The notes beneath the pieces are model-generated. The model saw nothing but the letters and a program-made list of their open reading frames with translations. It was not told the origin of the DNA and made no database searches. Shown piece by piece: positions 15,184 through 22,772 of a stretch of DNA of 22,989 nt. Made by a program: the position numbers and the translations under genes. Source of the DNA: Promethearchaeota archaeon (lineage in GTDB: Archaea; Asgardarchaeota; Lokiarchaeia; Sigynarchaeales; SOKP01); assembly GCA_016839655.1 (NCBI GenBank), contig JAEOTW010000305.1, forward strand, positions 1 to 22,989, written 5' to 3'. Within the stretch, counting starts at the first letter, position 1. Each line of letters opens with the position of its first letter.

Positions 15184-15609
15184 TTATTCTTCTTTTTTTA
15201 TCATTTCCAGTTGAGATTCTATACCTAGTAGATTCGCAACTTCAACTAATGCCCTCCATTCTGAATGCACATTCTGGGCTTCTCTTACTTTACCTTGAGA
15301 TACAAGGAGCTTATGTAAATTAGCCTTTGAATCTACAAGTCTAACGAACATTGCTAATTTATCTCCGGAATCTTCAGTATTCACGTAAGTTCTTAGGGCA
15401 TCAATCATTTGCACATCTGGTTGAGTGCCAGAACCTAATGTTTTTAATGTGTCCCGGATTTCAAATAATATTTTTTGATTGTCTTCAAGTAATTTTAGTT
15501 GGATAAGACAAATATTAATAGCATCAGAATAACTCTCACTTCCACTTTTTTCTTTGATTTCTTCTAATTTTTTTTTTACAATATCATTTATTTCTATTGT
15601 TGGACTCAT
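15184..15609 (-). CDS. Small helical protein with RHH-like N-terminus
   Basis: The 141-residue protein starts PTIEINDIVKKKLEEIKEK followed by SYSDAINICLIQL, the strand-helix-helix pattern of ribbon-helix-helix (CopG/Arc-type) DNA-binding or antitoxin proteins. The remaining 90 residues are predicted helical and unassigned. It is convergent with, and 2 bp from, the NYN nuclease gene. A TATA-like TTTAAATAA at about 15635-15643 on the minus strand would give a leaderless start at the ATG. It may be a small regulator; the RHH assignment is an inference from pattern only. Confidence 0.55.
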   Translation of the reverse strand: MSPTIEINDIVKKKLEEIKEKSGSESYSDAINICLIQLKLLEDNQKILFEIRDTLKTLGSGTQPDVQMIDALRTYVNTEDSGDKLAMFVRLVDSKANLHKLLVSQGKVREAQNVHSEWRALVEVANLLGIESQLEMIKKEE

Positions 15610-15711
15610 TTTCCTATATAAAGATAGTAAATGAATTATTTAAATTTTAATATCTATAAGTTAAAGGAAAGTTATTCGCTCTATTATCGTTTCTCAAATC
15701 TAATATTTCTT

Positions 15712-15743
15712 TATCAAAACATCGATTATATTTTATTTTGATA
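15712..15743. repeat. Inverted repeat in the divergent intergenic region
   Basis: TATCAAAA (15712-15719) and TTTTGATA (15736-15743) form a perfect 8-bp inverted repeat with a 16-base spacer. It is between the RHH-like gene (minus) and the genes to the right, and could be a regulator site or a chance AT-rich repeat. Confidence 0.3.
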
Positions 15744-15773
15744 GAAAAGTATATAGAGGATAGTTACCTTAAG

Positions 15774-15881
15774 ATGTTTGTAGCAGAGGTTGATTTTTTG
15801 GGCGAAAAATATGTCTACACTGTAAATATGTGTAGATTATTTATGTACCAATATAAATTTCAATTAAGTTGGATTAAATAG
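15774..15881 (+). CDS. Possible 35-aa small protein upstream of the CxxC protein
   Basis: An ATG at 15774 follows an AGAGGA (15755-15760) and a TATA-like GTATATAG, and opens a 35-codon frame ending 2 bp before the next start codon. The peptide begins MFVAEVDFLGEKYVY and has no known motif. The same bases contain a palindrome (15814-15836) and a TATA box (15851-15858) that look regulatory for the next gene, so this frame may be accidental. Confidence 0.2.
   Translation: MFVAEVDFLGEKYVYTVNMCRLFMYQYKFQLSWIK
15814..15858 (+). promoter_or_regulatory. Palindrome and TATA box before the CxxC protein gene
   Basis: The inverted repeat TCTACAC-N9-GTGTAGA (15814-15820 and 15830-15836) ends 14 bp before a TATA box ATATAAAT (15851-15858). 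The TATA box lies about 26-30 bp before the ATG at 15884, giving a nearly leaderless mRNA. A 23-bp palindrome just upstream of the TATA/BRE is a typical place for an archaeal activator or repressor to bind. Confidence 0.45.
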
Positions 15882-15883
15882 AA

Positions 15884-16135
15884 ATGGATTATATTACAGA
15901 TGTCGATGAAATAAAACATTTAGTTTGTTTAAAATGTGGTTGGGGATTACCAATTATTCCAAGAGATAGATTTTTGGAATTTGAGATAGAATTTAGAAAA
16001 CAACATGAAATTCATCCATTAACAGTACTAACAACATCTGAATTACATGATTTAGCAGAAAAACGTGCTGAATTACGAAAATATGCTAAATCTTCTAAAA
16101 GTTGGGCTGAAGTAAACAGAAATTGGATAATTTAA
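15884..16135 (+). CDS. Small CxxC protein, unknown function
   Basis: I do not recognise the family. The 83-residue protein has one Cys pair (Cys15-x2-Cys18 in VCLKCGWGL), then a charged, helix-prone stretch with HEIHPLT near residue 42. With only one CxxC it could bind metal as a dimer or with the nearby histidines (His12, His40, His43, His55). It has its own putative promoter and palindrome upstream and is followed by the pseudo-GTPase gene after 130 bp. The compact charged sequence fits a small cytoplasmic protein. Confidence 0.55.
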   Translation: MDYITDVDEIKHLVCLKCGWGLPIIPRDRFLEFEIEFRKQHEIHPLTVLTTSELHDLAEKRAELRKYAKSSKSWAEVNRNWII

Positions 16136-16232
16136 AGATTTCAATCCCAATGACTAATTAGGAATAAATTATGAATTCCTTTATTTCCTATGAAAAAGTA
16201 GTCAAAATATAAGATTTATATGTCTAAATTAC

Positions 16233-16240
16233 TATATAAA
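16233..16240 (+). promoter_or_regulatory. TATA box of the degenerate GTPase gene
   Basis: TATATAAA lies about 26-33 bp before the TTG at 16266, predicting initiation near 16262. This either makes a leaderless TTG start or a 40-base leader to the ATG at 16302. Confidence 0.5.
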
Positions 16241-16265
16241 AGACGAGGTATTAGGTTTTTAAGAA

Positions 16266-16916
16266 TTGGATTTAGAGCCACACATAAAATTAAAATCTAT
16301 AATGAAGAAAATCTCAAAATTTCTAAGATTCTGGAAAGCGAAAGAATCCAAAAAAGAGAAAGGATCAATAAAAGAAGGGAAGATCATCTATAGACCTCCG
16401 TATAATTATGATCATACCTTTAAGGTTGTTTTATTGGGTGAACCTGAAGTAGGAAAAGCATATCTATCCCATAAATTATGTTATAATCTTTTTAATCCCT
16501 CGGAAAGCTTAGTCATAGGGGTCGAATTTCATGTCAAAAATGTGGAAGTGAAAGGGAAAAAGATAAAAATACAAATTTGGGATATTGCAGGAGAGGAAAG
16601 ATTCGATTTTCTTATGCCGACATATTGTTTAGGCGCTAGTGCAGTATTAATTATATATGATATTACAAATTCTAAAACCGTAGATAAGATGGAAAGCTGG
16701 ATAGAAATTGTAAGACAAAAGGCAGGTAATATTCCCATTGTACTAATTGGAAATAAGAGTGATTTAGAAGAATATCGTGAGATACTTAAAGAAGATGGTT
16801 TAAAATTAACTCAAGAATACAATTTATCTGGATTTTCAGAAATCTCAACTAAAACCGGGGAAAATATTGAGAATATTTTTGAAGATCTTTCAGAATTAAT
16901 CCTGAATCGTTTTTGA
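16266..16916 (+). CDS. Degenerate Rab-like small GTPase (likely pseudo-GTPase) with basic N-terminal helix
   Basis: The 216-residue protein has a Rab-like G domain (about 50-216) with intact G4 NKSD (163-166) and G5 STKTG, and G3 WDIAGEE (105-111). The P-loop reads GEPEVGKA (58-65): the invariant Ser/Thr that binds Mg is Ala65. The switch I Thr of TIGVEF is Val83. The catalytic Gln is Glu110. With both Mg-binding hydroxyls missing, normal GTP hydrolysis is improbable; it may bind nucleotide without cycling or act as a scaffold. Residues 8-32 form a basic amphipathic stretch (IMKKISKFLRFWKAK), a possible membrane anchor. A longin-like gene follows 135 bp downstream. The start is TTG 16266 or Met13 at 16302; the G domain is unaffected. 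Confidence 0.88.
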   Translation: MDLEPHIKLKSIMKKISKFLRFWKAKESKKEKGSIKEGKIIYRPPYNYDHTFKVVLLGEPEVGKAYLSHKLCYNLFNPSESLVIGVEFHVKNVEVKGKKIKIQIWDIAGEERFDFLMPTYCLGASAVLIIYDITNSKTVDKMESWIEIVRQKAGNIPIVLIGNKSDLEEYREILKEDGLKLTQEYNLSGFSEISTKTGENIENIFEDLSELILNRF

Positions 16917-17051
16917 CTTTTAATAAGGGATTCTATCTTTTATAATGATTACCTTTTTAGATAGTCTGAAATACCGTTCAATGTTGAAATATAAATATAT
17001 AGTAAAATGAATATATTAATGTTGGAAAAATCTAAGATACTGAATTAATCC

Positions 17052-17846
17052 ATGATTGTCATATTATCATATTTTCATACAAAAATTGGACCTTCTATAT
17101 TTTACTCCTTTCCAAAAAAGCAGTTGGATAAAAATATATCCTCTAGAATATATGATATTATGGATCAACCGAATAAAGAAGAATTCTTAACTCAGTCTTT
17201 CGAAAATTTGAAGCTTTTAAACTACTATTTTCAAGTTCATTCGGAGTGGGCTAGAGGGTCAAGTGAAATGCTGATGCTTTCGATAATGACTTCTCAACAG
17301 ACCTCCCCTGAAATTGAAGAAACTATTTCTAAATTGTGTAAAAAATTCTCAGGAAAAATGCAATCCAATGAGGATATTTTTACAGGTTTTCATATAAAGG
17401 AATTAAACAATTATGATGATAATGATAAAGATCGTATAAGAAAAAACAATTTCTTAATCAAAAGTGAAGTACAGGAGTTATATTGGGAAATTTTAGAAGT
17501 GATTAGAAAAATATCGGAAGAAGAGAAAATAACAGTGCTCTTAGATGACCGGTATATATTTGAATCCTTAGAAAAAATGGCAAAAGAAGTGAAGAAAATT
17601 AGTAATGAGATAGATGCACAAAAAGATGTACTAAAAACAAACTCAGTTGTTAATGAAGCTATCTCACGTTTAAATAATATAATTGATGACTTATATGGGG
17701 GATATATAGAAAAAATGACTGAAGTTAATATTGAAGATGAAGATAGCTTATTTTCTCTGGAAGAAGAACCGGATAAGGGTACTCAAGAAAATAAAAAAGA
17801 GCTACTAATGGCTTTAATGGGCGAATTTAACGAAAAAGAAGAATAA
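17052..17846 (+). CDS. Longin-like domain protein with C-terminal coiled coil (putative GTPase partner)
   Basis: The 264-residue protein starts MIVILSYFHTKIGPSIFYSFP, a pattern of first strand, turn and GPxIFxSxP that recurs in Asgard longin/Roadblock-superfamily proteins. The segment to about residue 115 (ARGSSEMLMLSIMTS and following) would complete an alpha/beta longin-like fold. Residues about 135-225 are highly charged helix, probably coiled coil, and the last 40 residues are acidic. Longin-type proteins act with small GTPases in membrane traffic in eukaryotes, and the upstream gene encodes a degenerate GTPase, so a complex is possible. The longin call rests on recalled pattern, not on a search. 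TATA-like AAATATAAATATATA occurs near 16986-17000. Confidence 0.5.
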   Translation: MIVILSYFHTKIGPSIFYSFPKKQLDKNISSRIYDIMDQPNKEEFLTQSFENLKLLNYYFQVHSEWARGSSEMLMLSIMTSQQTSPEIEETISKLCKKFSGKMQSNEDIFTGFHIKELNNYDDNDKDRIRKNNFLIKSEVQELYWEILEVIRKISEEEKITVLLDDRYIFESLEKMAKEVKKISNEIDAQKDVLKTNSVVNEAISRLNNIIDDLYGGYIEKMTEVNIEDEDSLFSLEEEPDKGTQENKKELLMALMGEFNEKEE

Positions 17847-17859
17847 GAGAGAAAAAATG

Positions 17860-19599
17860 TTAATCATTCATCTGGTAGGCGTCTTTTAAGGAATGTACAA
17901 TGTTCCAGACTTTTGTAAATCTCTTTGCATCAACATTTGGCTTTTTAATCATCTTTAAACACCACTCCATTTGCTCAGGTGTGGTGCTTGATTTATTGTA
18001 AAGGTTTAGAGCGTATTTGGAGAAATCTCTCACGAGAAAATCAAAAATTTGATCTAATGTATCTTCATCAATATCATAGATTGGAGTGTTTTCAATTATG
18101 AGATGAGCATAGACGATCAAAGCAAAGATTTCACCAATTCCAGAGAGCATAAAATCCATATCTTTCTGTTGTTCTGGGCTAGGCATTGCTTTTGATCCCA
18201 ACAGATTAAACATTTTGATTTGTTCTAGAAAAATTTTAACATTGGGTAAATCGTATTTCTCAAATGCTAGTTTCCAATCATGAAACCGAACACGTCCAAG
18301 TCCTCGAGTAGGACCTTGATTAAAAAGAAAATCATCATTTTCAGCTTGATCTTGTCTTGGCACATCTTCATAATTCTTATGGTTCATAAAGAAGTTTAAC
18401 ATAAATTTCAAAATTAAGGCTATATTTACATGAACTGTACCCTCGAGTTTTGGTAACGCTCGGATATCTCTTGCAGCGCTCTCAAAGTACATATCCTTTT
18501 CAAACCCCTTTGCTGCGATAACATCCCATAGAAGATTAATTACTTCCTCACCTTGAGTTGTTGTTTTCATTTTCATGACAGGGGCATAGAGTAGGTAACG
18601 TCGATCTTTATTAGAAGCTACACGCATATAATCAGCAGTCCTTAATCCAAATAATTTCATAGCAACTAAACGAGTATATGCATCTACAAAATTCTGTTTT
18701 ACATGCTGAAAATCAGTTACATACATATTATAGAGCCTACGATGAGATGCATGATGAATAGCTTCATAAAAAGCGTGTGTACAAATCCCAATTGAAGCCC
18801 ACCCCAAATTATATTTACCGATATTTACAGTATTAAGTGAAGAACTCCAAGCATCCTCTCCTTTAGAAAGAATATCCTCTTCAGTTACCGGGTAATCTTG
18901 AAGTGCAAAATTTGCTACAAAATTTTGACTATCGCAGACATTTTTTATAAGGTTATAATTTTTGTGCTTATAGTTTGCAATAAAGAAGACATATTGTTCT
19001 TTATTTTTCATGTCATATGGGGGGATTTTTCCATCTTTATCAGAAAATTTACCGAAGTTGGAAACCATCTCCGCTTCGTTTCCATTTCCAATATAATACT
19101 TTTCTCCATTAGCTCTATAAGTTCCATCTTCTTGTGGTGTAAGAGCCATCTCAGTTCCATATATATCTGCTCCATGAGCTTGTTCTGAGAGACCAAACGC
19201 AAATATTGCTCCTTCCCTAAGTAATTGGGCAGCTTTCTTCTTTGGAATTTCATTCTTACTCATCCATATAGGCCCAAGTCCTAAAATAGTGACTTGCCAA
19301 GTATACCAATAAGAAAGACCATAAAATGCAAGAATCTCATTAAATTCACAAATTCGCCAAGTATCCCATCGATAATTTTCATCATTACCATAATTATTGG
19401 GAGTTAAAAGTTGTGCAAAGATGTTATTATTCTTTTGAAATTCAAGAAAATCTGAATACCACACTTTTTTGTGATCGTCTTCTTTAAGCTTCGCTTTCCC
19501 CTTTTTTTCAAAAAATTCAATAGTTTTCAGCATTATTTCTTTTGATTTAGCATCGGGATAATAACGATCATGATTTTTAGGATTTAATAAAATTGTCAT
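17860..19599 (-). CDS. Acyl-CoA dehydrogenase
   Basis: The 579-residue protein is an FAD-dependent acyl-CoA dehydrogenase. The flavin/substrate-binding segment reads AFGLSEQAHGADIYGTE (134-150), the equivalent of the family's A-x-T-E-P-x-A-G-S-D. The helical domain has LVAMKLFGLR, and the catalytic base is Glu386 in LEGTVHVN. The length exceeds the usual 380-400 residues by a C-terminal helical extension (about 420-579), as in larger family members. It oxidises a fatty acyl-CoA to enoyl-CoA; substrate unknown. GAGATGA (19604-19610, minus strand) is a good Shine-Dalgarno 4 bases before the ATG. A small four-Cys protein lies 73 bp upstream on the same strand and may be co-transcribed. The gene ends 13 bp from the convergent longin-like gene. 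Confidence 0.92.
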   Translation of the reverse strand: MTILLNPKNHDRYYPDAKSKEIMLKTIEFFEKKGKAKLKEDDHKKVWYSDFLEFQKNNNIFAQLLTPNNYGNDENYRWDTWRICEFNEILAFYGLSYWYTWQVTILGLGPIWMSKNEIPKKKAAQLLREGAIFAFGLSEQAHGADIYGTEMALTPQEDGTYRANGEKYYIGNGNEAEMVSNFGKFSDKDGKIPPYDMKNKEQYVFFIANYKHKNYNLIKNVCDSQNFVANFALQDYPVTEEDILSKGEDAWSSSLNTVNIGKYNLGWASIGICTHAFYEAIHHASHRRLYNMYVTDFQHVKQNFVDAYTRLVAMKLFGLRTADYMRVASNKDRRYLLYAPVMKMKTTTQGEEVINLLWDVIAAKGFEKDMYFESAARDIRALPKLEGTVHVNIALILKFMLNFFMNHKNYEDVPRQDQAENDDFLFNQGPTRGLGRVRFHDWKLAFEKYDLPNVKIFLEQIKMFNLLGSKAMPSPEQQKDMDFMLSGIGEIFALIVYAHLIIENTPIYDIDEDTLDQIFDFLVRDFSKYALNLYNKSSTTPEQMEWCLKMIKKPNVDAKRFTKVWNIVHSLKDAYQMND

Positions 19600-19672
19600 A
19601 TAATCATCTCTAAGATGTTTATTATTTAATTAATTATTAATATTCTTTATTGTAGAAAAAGATTACAAACTT

Positions 19673-19837
19673 TTAATAATGAACTACTTCTGATGGAGAT
19701 TTTAGTTTTTTCAATTTTATTTGATACTCTGGGCAAACTTTATATTCTGGAAAATTACATGAATGCTGATTAATTGGAAGACTACAAGTATGTGCAAAAG
19801 GACACTCAAGTAAATCATCAGGTAAAATTGGTTCCAT
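19673..19837 (-). CDS. 54-aa four-cysteine protein upstream of the acyl-CoA dehydrogenase
   Basis: An ATG at 19837 opens a 54-codon frame ending in TAA at 19673. It has Cys12, Cys18, Cys27 and Cys35, in ECPFAHTCS, HSCNFP and KVCPEY. Spacing of 5, 8 and 7 residues between them suggests a metal or Fe-S site. GAGG lies a few bases before the ATG (about 19842-19845), and a TATA-like AGTATATACAC (19884-19894, minus strand) is 50 bp upstream. All three signals support a real gene. It lies 73 bp before the acyl-CoA dehydrogenase on the same strand; a role in electron transfer or assembly is only a guess. Confidence 0.6.
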   Translation of the reverse strand: MEPILPDDLLECPFAHTCSLPINQHSCNFPEYKVCPEYQIKLKKLKSPSEVVHY

Positions 19838-19883
19838 ATTCCTCAACCTCGACTAATCTGTTACAAAAAATTTTTATTCTTCG

Positions 19884-19894
19884 TGTATATACTT
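19884..19894 (-). promoter_or_regulatory. TATA box of the four-Cys gene
   Basis: On the minus strand AGTATATACAC precedes the four-Cys ATG (19837) by about 50 bp, implying a start near 19862 and a 25-base leader with the GAGG Shine-Dalgarno. The rest of the 167-bp gap to the ZIP gene is AT-rich with a T7 run (minus strand, 19927-19933) that can terminate the ZIP transcript. Confidence 0.45.
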
Positions 19895-20004
19895 TCTGCT
19901 TTTTTTTTATTAATTTCCTAATATTTCATAAAAAAATAATGAAATTAGCATAAGTATAGGCTGATCTTGAACCAAAAATAATTTTGAAAGTGTACTGAGT
20001 CTTT

Positions 20005-20853
20005 TTATTCATGTGGTAAAACAAATACTAAAGTCATAATGAGGATTACTCCACACAGAAATACTAAGGCTTGCACGACGGATTTCTTTAAGTTTTTTTC
20101 TTTTAATAATTCAGGCATAAGCTCCGTACTCGCTAAATATAAAAATCCACCTCCAGAAAAAGCTAAAAAGAAGAAATTAAATAATTCAATTTGTTCTGAC
20201 AAGAGGTAAGTAAATAATCCACCAAGGAGTGCAACAAGAGCACTTCCAAAGTTAAATAAAATTGCTTTCATTTTAGAAAAACCGCCATATAAAAGAATTC
20301 CAAAATCCCCAATTTCCTGAGGTAACTCATGGAATAAAACAGCAATTGTCACGATTATACCATTTCCAAATCCACTTAGAAATGCAACCATTATAATAAT
20401 CCCATCTAAGAAATTATGTAATCCATCGCCAATTAAGTTAAGAAGAGCAAAATTTTTAATGTTCTCACGTTTTTCTACGACCTTATCTATACCCTCAGTA
20501 AGAGTATCATAACAGACTAATTGGTTTTCTTTTTCATGAGCGTGCCCATGAAACCAATATATGAAACGTTCTAGTATAAAAAAAACTACAAAACCTATTA
20601 TAACTAATGCAAAAAGGACACTTTCAGCAATATTCCATATTCCTGCGTTTAATTCTTCAAGATGGTGAAGAGATTCTGGAATTAAATCAAATAATGCAGT
20701 GGCTAAAATTGAACCGGTAGCAAAAGCGACGAGAATAAATAATATCTTATCTAATGTTTTTTCTCTAAGTGAAATCATAAAGATACCTGCTAAACTTAAA
20801 AGACTGATAATAAATATCATTAAAAAACCGAATAATGCTTCCAACTTTATCAA
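20005..20853 (-). CDS. ZIP family divalent metal (zinc) transporter
   Basis: The 282-residue protein has about eight membrane helices and the ZIP metal path motifs: GDGLHNFLDG in TM4 (His146, Asn147, Asp150) and FHELPQEIGD in TM5 (His175, Glu176, Glu180). The loop WFHGHAHEKEN (100-110) is His-rich, the usual metal-sensing or binding loop between TM3 and TM4. It imports zinc or other divalent metals into the cytosol. The start is a TTG at 20853; the first ATG (Met12) would fall inside TM1. A TATA-like TTATAAAAT near 20868-20876 on the minus strand suggests a leaderless mRNA. The 240-bp gap to the divergent TPR gene contains TATA-like runs but nothing else. Confidence 0.9.
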   Translation of the reverse strand: MIKLEALFGFLMIFIISLLSLAGIFMISLREKTLDKILFILVAFATGSILATALFDLIPESLHHLEELNAGIWNIAESVLFALVIIGFVVFFILERFIYWFHGHAHEKENQLVCYDTLTEGIDKVVEKRENIKNFALLNLIGDGLHNFLDGIIIMVAFLSGFGNGIIVTIAVLFHELPQEIGDFGILLYGGFSKMKAILFNFGSALVALLGGLFTYLLSEQIELFNFFFLAFSGGGFLYLASTELMPELLKEKNLKKSVVQALVFLCGVILIMTLVFVLPHE

Positions 20854-21094
20854 AACTCTTTATTTTTATTTTATAATGGTATATCATACATTAATAATTA
20901 ATAAAAAGATTTCTAATAAAATCTATAAATTTTCTAAAATTTTTTATTTCTAAAAATGATTTTAAAATCTTAAAATCTTGAAGTTTATTTAATCTAAATA
21001 TAATCCATAAGGAAAATTATTAATAAAGTAAAGAAAGATTAAAAATACCATAGATTATTATATTTTTTACTAAGGAAAGATAGAAAGAAAAATA

Positions 21095-21952
21095 ATGAAA
21101 GACCAAGATATGATTCGTGTGAAGGAACCAGAGGATCCTGAAGAATGGTTTGATCTCGGAGTGAGACTTGGAGAGAAAGGAGATTTTAAAGGAGCAATTG
21201 AGGCTTTTAAAAAAGGATTAAATCTCGACTCTAAAGATGTAATGGCTTGGATTAATTTAGGAGTAGCATATGGTCAGATTGGAGATTCTCAAGCTGAAAT
21301 TGAAGCTTATGAAAGAGCTCTAGAGCTTGATCCAAAAAATGTGGAAGTTTGGGTCAATCTTGGCGTGGTTTTAGAAGAAAATAATAATTTTAAGGATGCA
21401 ATCAAGGTTTATAAGAAAGCTTTAGAACTTAATTCAGAAGACGTAGATATCTGGTTTGATTTAGGAGTAGCTCTTGGAAGAATGGAAGATTTTAAAGGAG
21501 CAACTAAAGCTTATAAAAAAGCATTGGATATTAATCCAAATGATTCTCAAGCTTGGCTTAATCTTGGTGTTGTTCAAATACTTTCAGGAGCATTTGAAGA
21601 GGCGTTAAATGCATTTGAAAAAGCACTAGAAATTAATCCAAATGATGAAAAAGCGTGGTACAATCTTGGATTAGCACTTAGGCAAACTGGAGATATTGAA
21701 GGAGAGATTAAATCCTATAAAAAAGCTCTTGAACTCGATTCAGATATCGGATTGGCATGGTACAACCTCGCGGTTGCTCTTGAAGAAAAGAAGGATTTTA
21801 AGGGTGCTATAGAGGCATTTAAAAGGGTTCTAGAGCTTGATCCAGAGGATGATGAGGCATGGGATGATCTCAGTTCAGTTCTCGAAAAAGTGGGTGATCA
21901 AGAAGGCGCATCAGAAGCGAGAAAAAAAGCCAGTCAACTAAGGAAGAATTAA
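21095..21952 (+). CDS. Tetratricopeptide repeat protein, eight TPRs
   Basis: The 285-residue protein is eight 34-residue TPRs, from about residue 15 to the end. A Trp recurs exactly every 34 residues: 18, 52, 86, 120, 154, 188, 222 and 256. Each repeat follows the form W-x-N-L-G-x-A-L...G-x-x-x-x-A-I-x-A-Y-x-K-A-L-E-L-D-P. There is no signal peptide or membrane helix, so it is cytoplasmic, and it probably serves as a superhelical protein-binding scaffold. Near-identical repeats suggest recent internal duplication. The AAAGGAAAG-like purine stretch before the ATG (21073-21090) may act as a weak ribosome-binding site. Its partner is unknown. Confidence 0.92.
   Translation: MKDQDMIRVKEPEDPEEWFDLGVRLGEKGDFKGAIEAFKKGLNLDSKDVMAWINLGVAYGQIGDSQAEIEAYERALELDPKNVEVWVNLGVVLEENNNFKDAIKVYKKALELNSEDVDIWFDLGVALGRMEDFKGATKAYKKALDINPNDSQAWLNLGVVQILSGAFEEALNAFEKALEINPNDEKAWYNLGLALRQTGDIEGEIKSYKKALELDSDIGLAWYNLAVALEEKKDFKGAIEAFKRVLELDPEDDEAWDDLSSVLEKVGDQEGASEARKKASQLRKN
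21134..21940 (+). repeat. Tandem 102-bp coding repeats of the TPR gene
   Basis: The 34-codon TPR unit repeats eight times at DNA level with variants of the same GCTCTAGAGCTTGATCC-like string at the unit end (for example 21317-21333 and 21826-21842). These are ordinary coding repeats, not a satellite or CRISPR array. Confidence 0.6.
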
Positions 21953-22135
21953 GATTTTTAGATGATTTTTTAGATTTTTCAAGAATAATATTTCATCTCT
22001 ATTTTATAAAAATCATTTTTTACAAAAATTTCTGCAATTTTTTAAAATTCTTAACTAGTATGTCCGTAAAATATTGGAGATAATTGTACTTCAATCCTTT
22101 TTATCTTAACTTTTTTATAGGAATTAGCGCAACTA

Positions 22136-22552
22136 TTGTCTTTTTTAGCATTTCGCAGTGGAATAAGTCTTAGTAAACGTTTAATTTATGGAATTCATGA
22201 TATTAAAATTTTAAAATCAAATTTTTCGAAGAAAAAATTTAAAAAAATAATATCTAGAGTTATTAAAATTGGAATTATTGTTGAGTTAATGTTTTTACTA
22301 TCATGGGGAATACTGTATAGATATCTTAATGTATCAATCAAGTCAAATTTTGGTATTGAGGTGAATATTTTAGTATTACTTCTATGGTTTGTAGGTTTTA
22401 TTTATGCAATTATTTTTTCGGCAATTCAGAGTAGTTTTTCAGAAAATTTTTTGCTTAAGAATGAAATTGGAATAGTTCTACTAATCTCAGGAGAACTTCT
22501 TAAAGAAAAGATAAAGGAAAAAAACTATATTCCGAAATTTTTTAGAGATTGA
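22136..22552 (+). CDS. Small membrane protein, unknown function
   Basis: The 138-residue protein has two clear hydrophobic helices (about 46-66 and 77-98) and a third weaker one (about 109-121), with a basic N-terminal segment (KKKFKKIISRVIK). I do not recognise a family. The start is TTG at 22136: an in-frame stop lies just upstream, and no ATG occurs until residue 52. AGGA is present 14 bases before. It sits alone between the TPR gene and the zinc-ribbon gene, with about 180 and 220 bp of AT-rich sequence on either side in which I see no other gene. Confidence 0.5.
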   Translation: MSFLAFRSGISLSKRLIYGIHDIKILKSNFSKKKFKKIISRVIKIGIIVELMFLLSWGILYRYLNVSIKSNFGIEVNILVLLLWFVGFIYAIIFSAIQSSFSENFLLKNEIGIVLLISGELLKEKIKEKNYIPKFFRD

Positions 22553-22772
22553 AGTAACTTTTTAGATAACTATACATGGAAAATTTTAGATCTTTTAAAT
22601 ATTAAAAAAAGACTTTGATTTCTATATAAATCTATACCTTGTGATTTTTGATGAAACTTGATTATTTATTTTTCTAATTTCTATTAAGAGTAATATAGCC
22701 AAAATTTATTAATATTGATTTGTACTAGGATTATTAATTCTATTTATTTCTTGGAGAGAATAGTATAATAGA

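Noticed and set aside
18898..19188. Plus-strand open frame of 96 codons inside the acyl-CoA dehydrogenase
   Set aside because: Antisense shadow of a gene with clear motifs; no start signals of its own.
21134..21940. Repeats that might be taken as a CRISPR array or satellite
   Set aside because: They are 102-bp coding units of a TPR protein with continuous reading frame and a Trp every 34 residues.
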